Positions 1 to 13,500 of a stretch of 64,000 nucleotides of DNA are shown piece after piece. Within the stretch, counting starts at the first letter, position 1. Each line of letters begins with the position of its first letter. Origin of the DNA: Beroe ovata. Lineage: Eukaryota > Ctenophora > Nuda > Beroida > Beroidae. The translations under genes and the position numbers were made by a program. The DNA is taken from assembly GCA_946803715.1 (NCBI GenBank), contig CAMPET010000022.1, forward strand, positions 336,511 through 400,510. The letters are read 5' to 3'. Below the pieces are notes generated by a model, which was not told the DNA's origin, did no database searches, and worked only from the letters and a program-made list of their open reading frames with translations.

Positions 1-61
1 TTCATAGAGTTGCTTTCTTAATTGCAGTATCACAAATCGATATAAATTTTGCAACTTTCAG

Positions 62-257
62 GAGTGCTTATTCGTGGCTGGGAAATTTTCACACGAATCT
101 TGGACAGGCATTGGAAGCACTAGTCCTTAGCTCAGACCTTTACCTTAACTATTTGGTGGAAAAAGTACCGACAAAAAGTGCCAAGACGGTGAATAGCATC
201 ATTTTTTCGAGCTTCTATAAGAGTTTTATAACACTGTGGAAAATCAATAATCGTTGA
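62..257 (+). CDS. Possible terminal exon of an unidentified gene (weak)
   Basis: A pyrimidine-rich stretch ending in a plausible acceptor (tttcag, to 61) is followed by 64 open codons from 63 to a TGA at 255-257. The reading starts SAYSWLGNFHTNLGQALEAL and ends FITLWKINNR. I recognise no family. In AT-rich DNA an open stretch of this length can arise by chance, so the splice context is the only real support. If genuine, it is the last exon of a plus-strand gene that begins left of the window. Confidence 0.22.
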
Positions 258-658
258 AATGGATTTCAGAAGCCGCTTTACCCAGACAGCATCGAGAGCT
301 CGTCTGAGAGAGGTGGTCTAAACTTTCTGAAGAGAGTGATCATTGATGAAAGCAGCACAGAATCAGGCGAGCATAACACATGAGGAATTGGGGAGCTAAT
401 CTGCAGATTTGAAGATTGGATTCGATTCATTAAACAGCAAAACACATTTAACAGGGGAAGTATTGCGTATTGCATTTGCTACAGACTTCAGTTTTTTGCT
501 GACATGAATCGATAGAACTATAACACACGACTATTTCACATCAGGTCAAAAGAAGCGTGTTAGAAACTGCATATTGTGTATAGGAACTGCAAAATTGAAG
601 ATTCATGTCCACTCACACTCTGCTCGAATGCGACAAGCACAATTGAGGGAACAAAGGT

Positions 659-826
659 GTGCAGTTCAACACCGTGCAGTTCAACACCGTGCAGTTCAAC
701 ACCGTGCAGTTCAACACCGTGCAGTTCAACACTGTACAGTTCAACACTGTGCACTGTGCAGTTAGANGCAGTTCAACAACGTACAGTTCAACAACGTACA
801 GTTCAACACCGTGCAGTTCAACAGCA
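659..826. repeat. 15-bp minisatellite (gtgcagttcaacacc)n
   Basis: Direct tandem repeats of a 15-base unit, gtgcagttcaacacc, with variants such as gtacagttcaacaac. An ambiguous n at 767 interrupts the array. A second shorter array of the same unit starts immediately after the n at 1634 and runs to about 1725. Because 15 is divisible by three, the array is open in several frames on both strands; those readings (for example repeated HGVEL) are artefacts, not genes. Confidence 0.9.
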
Positions 827-1480
827 TTCTACTAAAGTATTGACGATGACATGTGCTAGGACTGGAAGTGTCCAAAACAATAACTATTAGCGACATTTAT
901 GCGGATTAAATTGAGCTTGGCACCTGTATTTAAATGATTTGAGTGTGATAACGTCATGAGAATGAGATTGAGAAGTAGTTAGACGCGATGAGAATCAGTC
1001 ACAGATCTAGAAGTAGAATGAAGAATGCGCATTGCGCGCGCATTCTGGCTCGCTGGAGATCTCGCGATTTCACGTAATTTCACTGATTTCACCCTTGTTT
1101 CAATGGACGTTTTCATAATGAGCTCATGCTTTCTCATATACCATCTTTTGATATGTTGTGCATTAGAGAAAGAGCTACATTTTGGTACATTCATGCCCGT
1201 TGTGTCTCGTTGTGTCTAGAAGTTATGAGCATATTCGTGCAGGTCATTTTTCGTGTTTTTCATCAAAGTACTGTGTGGCCTAGGAATGGGCTAGAGATGT
1301 CGTATTTTCAAGGATATGTGAATCAATCTCTCTTCTATTCAATGCAAAAGGTTTCATGACAAAAGATTTCTTCGTTTCGGCGCACTGAGGGTTTGAAATG
1401 ACCTAGGTCGCGCGATCGTCAGAAAAACGCGAAAAATCGCGAATTTCTTAACTTGACAAACCTGCGCAGCGCAGCCACTG
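827..1480. repeat. Duplicated block, copy A
   Basis: This block is repeated at about 1726-2395 with mostly point differences. Shared landmarks in the same order are attctact, ctaggactggaagtgtccaa, the cattgcgcgcgcattctgg palindrome, tcatgcccgttgtgtctcgt, catcaaagtactgtgtggcc and the end segment tgcgcagcgcagccactgtg. In both copies the 15-bp minisatellite lies directly upstream. The copies diverge after the final shared segment. I see no conserved coding frame. Confidence 0.85.
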
Positions 1481-1482
1481 TG

Positions 1483-1570
1483 GGCTGTCGATGATAGCCC
1501 CTGTCGAGAATTTCATTGCGCGCGCAATGCGCCGCTGGCGCTCGCCGCTTCGCGGCTCGCGTCAGTAGGG
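1483..1570. mobile_element. Fragment of the TTGKCTGGCGATG-type small element
   Basis: Contains ctgtcgatgatagcccctgt followed by gagaatttcattgcgcgcgcaatg, the characteristic end of the small inverted-repeat family described at 15825, 25732, 25886 and 39761. The opposite end is not clear here, so this is called a fragment. Confidence 0.55.
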
Positions 1571-1634
1571 TGCGCCCTTTTTTTCAACTTTTTGAGGCAC
1601 AACCCTGTATTTGTAGATCTCGATGAGCTGATTN

Positions 1635-2395
1635 GCAGTTCAACACCGTGCAGTTCAACACCGTGCAGTTCAACAATCAACACCGTTGACTGTGCAGTTC
1701 AACACCGTACAGTTCAACAGCATTCTACTGAACTTAAAGTAATGACAATGACATAAGCTAGGACTGGAAGTGTCCAAAACAATATATATTAGCGACATTA
1801 ATGCTGATAAAATTGAGCATGGCACCTGTATTTAAATGATTTGAGTGTGATAACTTCATGAGATTGAGAAGTAGTTAGAAGAGATGAGAATCAGTCACAG
1901 ATCTAGGGAGACCAAGGAATGAAAATGAAGAATGCGCATTGCGCGCGCATTCTGGCTCCCGAGATCTCGCGATTTCACGTTATTTCACTGATTTCACCCT
2001 AATTTCAATGGGCGTTTTCATAATGAGCTCATGATTTCTCATAAACCAATTTTTGATATGTTGTACATTAAAGAAAGAGCTACATTTTGGTACATTCATG
2101 CCCGTTGTGTCTCGTTGTGTCTAGAAGTTATGAGCATAATCGTGCAGGTAATTTTTCGTGTTTTTCATCAAAGTACTGTGTGGCCTAGGAATGAGCTAGA
2201 GATATCGTATTTTCGAGGATGTGTAAATCAATCTTTCTTCTTTCCCATTAAAAAAGTTTCATGACAAAAGATTTCTTCGTTTCGGTGCATTAAGGTTTTG
2301 AAATGACCTAGGTCGCGCGTTCGTCAGAAAAACGCGAAAAATCGCGAAATCCTTAACTTGACAAACCTGCGCAGCGCAGCCACTGTGCGACGCCA
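1635..2395. repeat. Duplicated block, copy B (minisatellite plus 0.67 kb)
   Basis: Second copy of the minisatellite-plus-flank block at 659-1480. It begins exactly after the single n at 1634. That position fits either a true tandem duplication or two alleles placed side by side by the assembler. No gene is recognised. Confidence 0.8.
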
Positions 2396-2585
2396 GGTTC
2401 AAAAAGTTTCACAAGTCTGATATGAGTGATGCGGGCCAATCGTAGAACTAGAAGGGCATGGCAAGTGCAAGCAATGTCAAATGTTGTTAATGTTACTGCA
2501 TTGTTACGTATAATGTATAACCTCTGTTTCTCGCGCGCGAGACGACCTCGGCCTCGGATCGCGCCTCATGATCAAATATGTTTCC

Positions 2586-2697
2586 TGTTCCCGCGCTGAG
2601 TGACCCAAATACTCCGGCACTCGCGCCGCGTGGTTTCCTTTTTACGACTTTTCAGTTCACTGAGTAGAACCTGAACATGGGTGCGCAACGTGTGCAC
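2586..2697. mobile_element. Dispersed small element, TGTTCCCGCG family, copy 1
   Basis: Runs from tgttcccgcgctgagtgacc to gcgcaacgtgtgcac. It matches 41547-41652 across its length, including cccaaatactcc and acttttcagttcactgagta. Related end fragments occur at about 25487-25540 and in the duplicated blocks at 52726 and 53925. I cannot see a target duplication at this copy; the copy at 41547 has one. Confidence 0.7.
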
Positions 2698-2995
2698 ATA
2701 ATCGTATTGCAATTTAAGGAGCTTGTAGTAGATTCGTGTTCACATATGTGCTGGAGATAAAAACTAAAAGTAAAACACTGTTCTGATAGTGATAATTGAT
2801 GACACAATGTCTATTTGATTCTCAATTCGATTAATAGATTACTTATCCTATATGCACCTACAATCAAATAATTAACGAGACATTTAGTAACATTTTACAT
2901 CGAATATGTTAGCAAGAATCAAATCCTACATTGATCGCGGCAAAACAACCAGCTTGGATTCATCAAAAGCATCGTGGAGTTAAGTTAACGATTAT

Positions 2996-5900
2996 TTAAC
3001 CGCACNCTCCTAATTCATTGTTCCCGATAATTTCAATAACTCTGCTGTGACGTTTTGTTTTTGAGGGACTGAGTCTTGGATCAGGCGTTCCAGCCCTCCT
3101 GGACCTGCTAGCCTTCTTGTGGCTTGTTAGTTGATTGTTATACGCATAGCCTTCAAACTCTACCAAGTCGACACCCGTTTTCTCTGTATCAACCGCAATT
3201 CTCAATATCTGAACACAAGAACAGGATTTTCAAAATGAGATACGTCCACCACTCCACCAGACGTCCAGACGCAATCACTGTTATCACAGTTGCTGATTTC
3301 CATACTAATACTATAAGTATACCTTGCATTTCGAGAGGAGAAAGCAAAGGGGGGCCATGGTCAAAGCAACGTATGCTATGGTGAGTATAGTGAGGAGGAT
3401 ATTACTGCCCAGCATCTTCCATCCTGTGCCACAGCCCTGACACGTACAGACACTTGTCAGTGGTTAGTATTTTTACAAAAATAACTGAATTTTCTCATAC
3501 TCATAAGTATGGGCCCTGGGTAAGTGGGCCCTTTAAAAAGGTGTTCTGGACTTGCTTTCAGTGGAACATAGCAGCCCGATTATTCGTCAATATTGTGATT
3601 GTGTACTCAGGCTTGACATTTGAGAATAACGACTCACGGCGAAGACCCCACACATTTGGACGCCAACTTCCCCATTCTCAAAGCCTACGTCTACCTTCCT
3701 AGATAAAAGATAACGTGTCAAATATTCCAGTGAATACTGACAACTACAAATGTAGAATACTCAACATTCTCGCCACACATAATTGTGCATTCTATGAACA
3801 TTGAGCAGGTAGTATAGATATTTCGCAGTACTCTCAGGCAACAGCTCAAACCTTGTTCCAGCGAAGAACGGCGCGGATATTGCGCTCCATACCCCGCACC
3901 CTAAGTGGACCGAAACTGCATCAACAACATCGTCAATCTCGAAGTGGAGCATGAGTTTCGAAACGAGGACAGTAATCAGCCCGCCAATAGATCCAACAAT
4001 AATCCCTGGCAATGGTCCCAGTCACACACTTTGACTTACGGGCAAAGGGGACTCGAGAAGAACGGGGATATTGGATAGGGGCAGCAAATCAATTATCATG
4101 ATTGGGTTATTCTTAGCGGCATGTGCACACATGGAACGAAAAGAGGACGGAAGGAAAAAGACGCGCACTTTACATTGAAACTGCTTACAATTGCTAACAA
4201 TTGCGCATATTTTTCCTTCCTTCCTCCGTTTCTTTCCATGTGTACACATACGCGTTACAGTAAGATGGGGTTATTCTTACATCATGATGGCCAACGGGTT
4301 ATCCTAACAATATGTCGGGGTTATTCATTCGTCACTCCATTTGGGGAGTATACTAACCCAGGGCAGGCTCCGTTATTGAGCACGCACTGGTGCTGCAGAC
4401 TAATCCAGCCAGGATTCCATTGGACAAATCACTTGGCTCTGGGAGTTTTCTGAACAACACAGAGTGACTACTGACTATAGAGTGGCAAGCGCGATTCTTA
4501 CACTGATAAGCATAGGTACGACACTATGACACAAATTGCACTGACACTATAGCTTCTCCCTGTTACGATGTTGATGGTTTTTTAACTAACTGACTGGTGA
4601 GACTGCGAGGGTTGACTCACTTTCTCAGTAGGATTGAGAGCAGGAGGTAAGTGGTGCCACTGGATGCAGCGCACATGGTGGTGTAGGCAGCTATCCGCCC
4701 GATCAGTGCTTCGTCTTGGCCACCTGGAGGGGTCTTGTAAGATGAACACCGATCATTAGAGGTTTGTTTATTAACTTCAACTCGAAACACCGATCTTAAC
4801 GCTGGTAAATTACTGAGGAATCAATAATCAGTGTGACTTACCAGCAAGAATCGCAGGTCCAGCATTGAACGCGTACCACGAGAACCAGAGAACAAACATC
4901 CCAAACACAATAAACGCCTGGTTCTGTTTGGGTATTACTTTCCTGAGAAGAGAGGTGTTCTAAAGTAAAATTTCACAAACACAAATTCGTCATCCGGATT
5001 TCGCAGATTGAGATAAGGGGATAACTTATTGAGATTCGGGAAAAAACAAGCGCCAAGGTTTTTGAGGTGTATGACAACAAATGCCGGTCACTCACGCAAT
5101 TTGGCCGTTCTTGCTGAGTCTGTGTTGTCGAGGTCCGACGAAATAGCAAGCTACTAGGGAGCACGTTCCGGCACACACGTGGACACAGATACCACCAGCA
5201 TCATCCAGTACCCCAGTGATAGCCCTGACATATTACACAGACTGGGATGATGCATATCTTACCCCCCAACTGATTTTTCACAGTCACACTTTCACAAAAA
5301 CTTATTGTAAACAATGTCTGATTGGACGAAGATTGAGGCTAATAAGCAAATAATTGGTGAGGAAAAGTGGGAATGAGATTATAATGTCACCTGTCAGGAT
5401 TGACAGCACTAGCCCATCCTGTCGGTGACCACACCCAGTGTGTTATGACAGGGTAAAGTAGTGTGGACCCGACCACAGAGTAGATACAGTACGCCGCCAA
5501 CTGTGTGCGCTCAGCGATAGCCCCCGCCACTATGGTGGCAGCGGTGGCACAATACGACCAGTGATACACAAATCCTGAGAACATATCATGAACTACTTAG
5601 CACTGGGTGTCATTAGTGTCACTTCCAACCATGTACGTATTGTCACTTGACAGGTATTGTGACTTGACAATATTTTTTCAAACACTATTGTGACACTATT
5701 TTGGCACTGTTGTGACACTGTTGTGACACTATTTTGGCACTGTTGTGACACTGTTGTGACACTATTGTAACGCTATTGTAACACAACGTCTACTGTGACA
5801 CTCCAGTAACCATACCAGCTTCAGAGTGGTGTATGTTGGTGTCATTCTCTATTGATTGCAGAAAGAAGTTGTTGGTGCCAAACAAACCACCCGTGGCCTT

Positions 5901-6387
5901 GCCATCTCCAAACGCCAGGCCAAATCCTGAACGTATAATGGGGTTGGACAGTTGATTGGGGAAGTTTGTGTTTTCATTTCCAATTACAATTTGTAATGTT
6001 TTGACGCTTCATCAATTCCAACGGTTCGTATATCCAAAGTAATAAACACTCTTCGTACCTATCGCGAAGTACATGAGAGCAGATATGGTCATATCCACCA
6101 TGTTCTTCATCAATATGCCCTTAGTAAACTGTACCCTCACTGAGCCGACCTGGAAGTAATATCAGTTCTGTGAAAATGAACTCTCGAATTTGATTGAAAT
6201 ATCCAGAAGATAGGTGATAAAAATTTTCGCTGGAGTTCTCAATTCTCATAACCTCGAGAAAAGTGAAACCAAGTTGCATGAGAATGACTATGGATGCGGA
6301 GTATACAAGTTGGTAGTGTGTTAGGTAGAGTGCATCGCTGTCAGCGGTACTCATGTTACCACTCCCACCCATGTTACTGATAGTCAT
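2996..6387 (-). CDS. Ammonium transporter (Amt/MEP family), multi-exon
   Basis: Integral membrane ammonium transporter, reconstructed from about ten exons. The start chosen is the ATG at 6387 (MTISNMGG), followed by the first membrane segment VYSASIVILMQLGFTFLEV. Later exons give GILMKNMVDMTISALMYFAI (about 6062-6150), FGDGKATGGLFGTNNFFLQS (about 5820-5950), WSYCATAATIVAGAIAERTQ (about 5390-5584), GVLDDAGGICVHVCAG (about 5155-5230), VLWFSWYAFNAG (about 4860-4950) and DAVSVHLGCGVWSA (about 3890-4012). The two His residues in VHVCAG and VSVHLG match the twin-His pair lining the pore of this family. The C-terminal exon ends at a TAA at 2996-2998, after KTGVDLVEFEGYAYN, the usual cytoplasmic tail motif; an n at 3006 obscures one codon. 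Exon ends are approximate. The introns hold a minisatellite and a small inverted-repeat element. Confidence 0.9.
4113..4260. mobile_element. Small inverted-repeat element, TGTGTACACATGG family, copy 1
   Basis: A 148-bp block inside an intron of the transporter. Its left end (tgtgcacacatggaacgaaa) is the inverse of its right end (tttctttccatgtgtacaca); the terminal repeats extend imperfectly to about 45 bases. A second copy sits at 51329-51474 with the same centre (cttacaattgctaacaattg). The 12-mer gggttattctta flanks this copy on both sides, but that motif also recurs nearby, so it is weak evidence for a target duplication. The block has no coding capacity. Confidence 0.75.
5678..5785. repeat. 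Short tandem repeat (ctgttgtgacactatt-like)
   Basis: Repeats of a roughly 11-12 base unit, variants of tgttgtgacac and attttggcac, inside an intron of the ammonium transporter. Confidence 0.75.
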
Positions 6388-7540
6388 ACGTGAGAGATCA
6401 AGTTAAACTCTTTCCAAACTGTCGATCAACTTCCAATAGAACGATTACAGGTCTGAGGGGTGAGGACGTGAAACTGACGAGATCAAAAATCAGTGGACGA
6501 ATCTATGAGGAACTGTAAAACTCTCCCCCGTATGACATAAGACATTTTCTTCCCACTTCGGTCTACTCAACTCCAAAGTTTCGGTATGATTGATTGTTTT
6601 TTTTCTAAAAGAGAAGGGAGATTTTTATTTTACCTCGCTATGCAGGGAAAGATCATCATCGTTTTGTATAGCAGTTATTCGATCCAAGGGGGACAAAGGA
6701 AGTTGAAACATTCCCCCTCACGTGTCAGATCAGAGTTGAGATTTCGTGACCGAACTTTCGATGTTTTTCCTGGATTTTCATGTCTCTTCCGTCAGTTACC
6801 AGACACTTCATGATAGTCTGACATGACAGATGTTGCACTTCAAGTTCATACTTCATAGTTACAACTGAAAAGGAAGAAATTGTTATTGTTAAAAAATGAA
6901 TCGTTCAAAACATTGATCATCTTAACAAAGCACATCGGAATTAAACAAACCTTGGCGTTAGGGGTTGACAAATCATCGGGTTGATAAATCCCAGACATTG
7001 TCCGGAATCGTCAATCGTCTCACTATACAGCATCCGAACCATACTTGGATTTCCATGCTGAGGTTATAGATCAATGAGTATCACAAGGGACATTGACCTG
7101 TTGAGGCCAAAGTGACGGATGAGTTTTGAATTCAACAAATCGACCAATGGCAATAGGAGGGACGAGTAGTAGACCATGATTGCAATGAACATTCTCACAT
7201 GAACGCTTAATCTACTCATCAAAAATGACAAACAATAGGTCAGTCTCATGCCACGTAGATTCCTGCATGAATTGTTATAAAATAAGTTACACAATACGGT
7301 GAAAATCCTACAACGAAACATCGGATTGGTTTATAATCAATGAAAGATTCAAGTAAAGGACATTGAAAATCAGAGTTTTTAATTTAGTACCTACGAATGA
7401 ACCCTGTAGCTCAGTACTGCTACAATAACTGGTTAATAAGAGGAACCTAACCCCATCAAAATACAAAATGATATGTAAATCACTATGTTTCCTATCTCAA
7501 TTATCGGTTTTAAACGAATCATCATAAGCGGCCCACTGGT
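6388..7540. other. Intergenic, no gene recognised
   Basis: Lies between the start of the ammonium transporter and the stop of Raptor, both on the minus strand. It should hold the transporter promoter and the Raptor 3' UTR. Short open frames at 6586-6813 and 7064-7321 have no recognisable family and no splice context. I see no repeat matching the families found elsewhere. Confidence 0.6.
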
Positions 7541-10500
7541 TTAGTATCTGCTAGGCGGCTGTGCCGATTTCCCATACACAGTCACAAAGTTATCGAATGT
7601 TGCAGCCACCAGCTTGTACTCGAAAGGATGGAACGCTAGCGATATGCTCGATCCGACTTTCTGTCCCATGAAGCCCTCGTGAAACTTGATATCGTTCAGC
7701 TTGTCACCCCACGTGTTCAATATCCTGTTGAAGTCGAATAATTTATTACAATACATTAACTTTACTGGATAATACTTATTCACCGTATAATCATTGAATT
7801 CTTCGACTTGTAAATGTTAATTTTTCTCAAATTAGCAGGACATCATACCTGATTCCCTGATCATGAGATCCACATGCCATTACTGGTGCAAAATTGTGGA
7901 ACGCCACAGTTTTGAGGTTATTGCTAACAATACTCAGGGTCTTTGGTGCCTCGTGACTTAGAGGCTGGTATCGCTCTCTTCCAGCAATTTCAACTGAGAT
8001 TGGGTTATGGGTCAAGATTTCTGCATTGTAAAACAGTATATGGCTTGCTTCCCCTCGACAGGGTCAATCATCGATACAGATAATATGATCTTCGCGAGCG
8101 CCACGCAGACACGGCAAACTGACCTTTCGATTTCCTGAGATCCCACGAACACATTTCACCAGAATTATGCGACGTGTAAATGATCTTGTTGTCATTGTTT
8201 GGCTTGATGTGAACGTTGACAACAGCCGATATCCGATCAGTCATGGTGTCACCAAACTTCTGGACAATTCTGAACACGATTCATAAAAGCGGACGCAGGG
8301 GATCACACAATCACGCGAGGTGAAACCCACTTTCATGACATGGTGAGTATGTCGGCTAGTTTCACTGAGAATGAGGGTCTCAGATCAATGATCTGGTTTG
8401 ACTCACTGCGTATGCGAAGGTATCCTAAGGTCAAACAGTTTACACATCCCGTCTCTGAATCCAGCTAATAGCAGATGTTCTTGCTGCTCACAAGTGTTAG
8501 CACTCCTGAGATCACGATAGCCGATATAAGTTGGAGCCTACACTAAACAAAATCAGTAAAACTCACAGAATCACGCCATGAGAACAGCGCGTTGCCATGA
8601 CACCAGGTACCTATCAAATGACGTCATTGCAGTGAGAGGCGTGGCTCCGTCTGTCTGTGTCTGTATGTCTGGGAATCTCGTCTCCCGTAGCAGGTCCCAA
8701 CTCACGATCCTTTTCATTTGTCCACTGATCAGTAGATTAGACGAAAGTTCCGCATAGTTGAGAATCACGGGCATCTCTAGGTGTCGTGAATGTTAGAAAA
8801 ACCTCTGATTGAATCAAATTTCACACTATTTCAAGGATAAAGTCAGCTGATACTCCCATACTACTCACTCTTGCTGACGCTTTCGTTAAAAGCTTTGAAA
8901 GCTGTGGCTAGACTCGACGTTTCGGGGTCCTCAAAGTTTCTCCAAACGAAAACTTCGGAGTCAAGGTTGACAGTGCAGAGAAAAGCTCGCTTGTGCGGGT
9001 TTATGAGGATGGAATCCCGCGCGAAGCTCCTCATATTACAGCACTCGAAGTGATGGAGCGTCTCTCTCGATTCATAGTTGACCACGCTGAGTGCGGGTTG
9101 AAAGTTGTGATTCGCGGGGTAGTTTGGTAGCGAGCGGTAAATACGTGAGTTGGGACGAAAAACAGAGGAGAATAGTGGAGGTCACAGTTGAAAAGTTAGG
9201 CTGAGAAATCATCAACTTTTCAGTGAATTGAGAAGTGACACCAACCTACAGTACGAGTCGTCTATGACGTATATGCACGATAAAACAGGGTGGAAGTTAA
9301 CTTTGATCGGCCTCGAGTTTTTCGGAGTTTTATGTCTTGCAGCGTAGATTTGAGTATCGATTGTCTCAAAACCTGATATATTTTGGGGACGGACGCTAGG
9401 TCGGCGGCGGTAGACCAATTTCAACATTGATACACCCAAGGAAAGGGAATGTAAATGACGATTCTCTACCACGATATACTGACGATTCTAGTTTACCTCG
9501 TTTGTCGAGCTCAGCTCGAGCTTTCTTCTTCCGATCCATATGTTTCCTATCCCTCAACTGATTCTCCAGGAAAATATCAGAGTTTGGGTCTGACTCCTAG
9601 TGGAGGAAGAAGTCAACATCCACCTTGTACCGAACATCAGTAAACATTCACACGAGGCTTTTTAAATAGCGTTATTATAAGAGTTTCCTCGCATGAACCA
9701 CAGACGTGATCAAGAACAGGGGTCCCAGCACCCACACCTGGTCTGGAGAAAGGAGTGGTTTAGCAAAGCTGGCCTCGCACCAGTCAGGAAACTCGGTGGT
9801 AACGAGGAGGTTGGTATTCTCCTCCACGACGGTGGGTGGCTGTTCCTCTTCGTATTCATCACACTGGGGTGAGGGGGGGTGAATCAGGGAGAGGAGGAAT
9901 GGGAATAGATGGAAGCTTTGGGGAGTGAGATTGGGTAGAGAAGAGAAGAGGGGGAATTGGAAACGATGACTGTTGCATGAAGCTGATTCTCGGAAAAAAT
10001 GGATCATTTGGATGAATATTTACTATTCATCACGGATCAAACCTTGGGCCCCTTCCCGAACATGGTTCTCTTGGAGCTATACTGTGGGTAATGGCACACC
10101 ATGTGATTAGGTTGAGGAGAAAACTGGATCACAGGCGACTGTCTCGACTCTGGCGATGACTCACTCCTGGAAATTTACAGTAAAAGAAACCCATGATGTT
10201 ATGAGGTCACGAAGTGGTTGTCAATTCAGATCAAGAGAATATTTCCTACGTTCCAAATGTGGTCTCTGAGCTTTTCCTCGTGGTAGTCCTAGAGAGTCGT
10301 CTCTCGATAAACTCGACAACTGTCACCGCGAGTTTCCGCACCTCTGCTGCAGGATCGTGCTCCAACCCCTTCAGACACTGAGGTGAAGTAGGGTGAGAGG
10401 ATTGGTTCAAATTTCCCTCACCTGTTTATGCTCAAACTCCCTAGAAAAGTTGAAAGTAAGAGACATCAGTGCTAGCCGCTAAGGACACTTACTCGCCAAG

Positions 10501-13500
10501 CTTCGATGAACTTGTTGCCCGCCGTGAGGCGACTCTGTGGCGATAAGAGAGTGTTCTTGAGGATCATATTCTTCCGGGATCTGATACTATCTGATCCAGG
10601 AGATGTGGCGACTGAGAGGGGAGTGATAACAGGTGGCGTTTTCAGTAGATGTGTTGCTCGGCGCTCGCAGGAGAAGAAAATTTTGTCAACAATGAAAGGT
10701 GTATGATCCATCATTCTATCAGCCCATTACCTATGGATTCGTCATCTTCCCCTATGGAGTTACGGAATTGTCGAGCAGCGAAGTCCTCGGCCACTGTACA
10801 CGCTGCGCTGATAAACCTTTGTTCATACTGTTGTACGTATCGCGATAACGCCACCACAACTTCCTGCATGCGAGATGTAAGTTAACCAAACTTGACACAG
10901 GGGCTATCTTGTATCTGATTTAAAGAAGTTCTTTCATAAGGCCGATACCAGGTTATTAGAACCTGGTATCTAAAATTAACCCATGGTTCTAAAAATTTAA
11001 AAAAATAATAAATGTTCACGGGATCGACTATCCAACTTCCCAGAACTTACGCGCGCGCGCCAAAACAAAATACGCGCGTAAGCTCTATCACAATTATGTC
11101 CGTGCGCGTTCCGAAAACTCCCAGGCAAACACGAAATTGCCACTGTTGTCACTGACTGCGAATATTTTCACCAGAACGCCAGATATTGCAATTTGCAATT
11201 TCACATCTCATATCACATTACCTTTCTGACCACAATAGATCCATCGCCACATGCTTTGAGCAGAGCACTGGCTATCTTGTGTTCTATCGTTTCACCGTGT
11301 TCACTTTCCTTTCTCCGCGTATTCAGGAACGTTCCAAGCGCATAAACAGCACACGTGCGAGTCTGAGAAAAACTCATTCAGCGAAATGAACGTTCATGAC
11401 GAGGAACACACACGTGATCGTTTACCTCCAACTGTTTACCTCGGGGTTTGGGTGCTCGAGAAGACGTATGACATGGTTGTCAATGGTATTGGCACGAACA
11501 GCAGCCCACAGAGCCTTCTCATTCCGATCCCATAGATACGCCAAACAGAGGACTGCGCAGTTCTGGAGTTTACTCGACTTCTTTATAGTCTCTGGATTCG
11601 ACATATCGTTCAGACAATCATCCAACTCTTTGATGATGTTTTCGCCAAGCAGTATTTCCTGAACAAGAAATCACAGTTTAGATAGTTTAGATATAGGTTT
11701 AGACAGTTTAGATATAGGTTTAGATAATTGCTATTGAGATGTAGCAACTCAAACCATCGTCAACAGAAGAATCAAAAGATTAGCTGAATCAATGTCCAAG
11801 ACTCCGAGGAATCTATGACGTATTCCACCTGGTTTTTCTGAGAGTTCTTGGCGAGTATTGAGAGACAGAAACAGGCCATTGCCCTGGTTTGGAGTCGCAT
11901 GTCAGGGTCATTCAGCATGTTAACGAAGAATCCTCTGCAGTCAGCGTACTGGAGAACGTTGTTTGCTGTCGAGGGACGCCTATCTGTAGCTAGGATCTAG
12001 GAGGAAAAATGTAACTAGTTAAAAGTTAGCGTGCATCATTTCGAAGTCATGCAGCATTGCAGCATGCCTACTCCCGAATATAAAAGCAGAAGAGTCTAAC
12101 TACCCTTGATCCATTCTGACTTGGTCCAAACTTTTGAAAGTCTAACTTAGTCAGACTACCCATCTTTAAACTAAATGAGAAACAGTTTTGGAGCTAACCT
12201 TTGCCCATATGAGGACCATGATGTATTTGTACGGCGTGTAGTCACGAGAAGGTGAAGTAATCAGTTGCTTTATGTAGGGTAGAATACCGACGTCGATGAA
12301 CTTTTGTACTGCATACGGTCCACGATCCAAAAACTTCCCCACCAGTTCGAGTGTCTCTTCTCTATACTGAGCACTCATCAGCATCTGTAACATAGGCTGG
12401 CTATCAAAACTGGCTAGCGAAAAATTATTGTCAGGAGGAAATTGTACTGAAAGAGAGTAAAGGAATTGTGCAAAGAGAAAGTCACGGAGAGTCGATCAAA
12501 TCAGAATGAGGTCAAAGAGAGATGCAAGAGAAAGTGGTGGATGACACGAATTGGTATCATACCTGAAGTAGGACGGGTAACTGACGTGAGTCAACTGGCT
12601 GATCACTGCCACACTGGATGAGATTAACTTTGAACTCTGTCAACTGGTCGAAGAAAAAAGTGCTGATTTGGCCGTGGAAAGCAGGGCGGGCAGGTCGCAC
12701 CATCCTCACAGACAGCTCCGACATAATGCTGTCCAAGGCGAGGTCCCACGATCGCCACAGTGGGTGCCCTGGTGCAATTGTTTATCGCGGATTAGTAAGC
12801 GAACCAACATTTCCCTATCTTGAGGTGGGTGGAGTGTGAAGTGATTATATCTCCACACCTGCAAGTGAAGGTAGGAAGGGATGCGATACCGGAGCAGTGT
12901 TGTATTTCTTCATCACTCTATCGGCAAGTATGTGGCCACGAAACAGCAGAGACACTGGTTTGCAGTTCCTGAACAGGTCCTTGAAACGAGGGTAGGAGGG
13001 CTCGATCTGCCAGGCAAGAGTGTCGAGCACTGCCGTGAGTACCCAGTCTAACTCACCTGATGAAAATGCACAATGTACATTGTGATTGGTGAAGGGCTAT
13101 TATATATGTTATCATTCTGTCAAGGAAAGGATAAGAAGACGTATTTTCAATTGTTAAGAGAGTCGAAGAAAATCAACTCTTTTTCTCTCATCGGATTAGG
13201 TGATAGAACAAGTGAAAGTCACGTACCGGCCATGGTGTTTCTCTGCGCAAACATCCCAGGAATTTTATCCAGATACTCGATACAGTCGAGAATGCGGATG
13301 TTATTGATCTTCTGCTGATGGAACCAGAAGTGAAGTGCGGTTCGTACGGTTGTGGTGAGGCACGATGTGTACAGGTCTGCAGGAAGCTCTGGATTTTGCG
13401 GCAGAGTCTGAAAGCATGATTCAGATCGGAGTTGCTCAGATGGGCTGTGGTTCAATGTAGCGGCATTACCCCGTATTTTCCCAACTCACCTGGTGACTGG

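Noticed and set aside
659-826. CRISPR-like array of 15-base repeats
   Set aside because: The repeats are contiguous with no spacers and the DNA is clearly eukaryotic; this is a minisatellite.
560-890. Open frames with repeated HGVEL or PCSST on either strand
   Set aside because: They arise only from the 15-base tandem repeat, whose length is a multiple of three.
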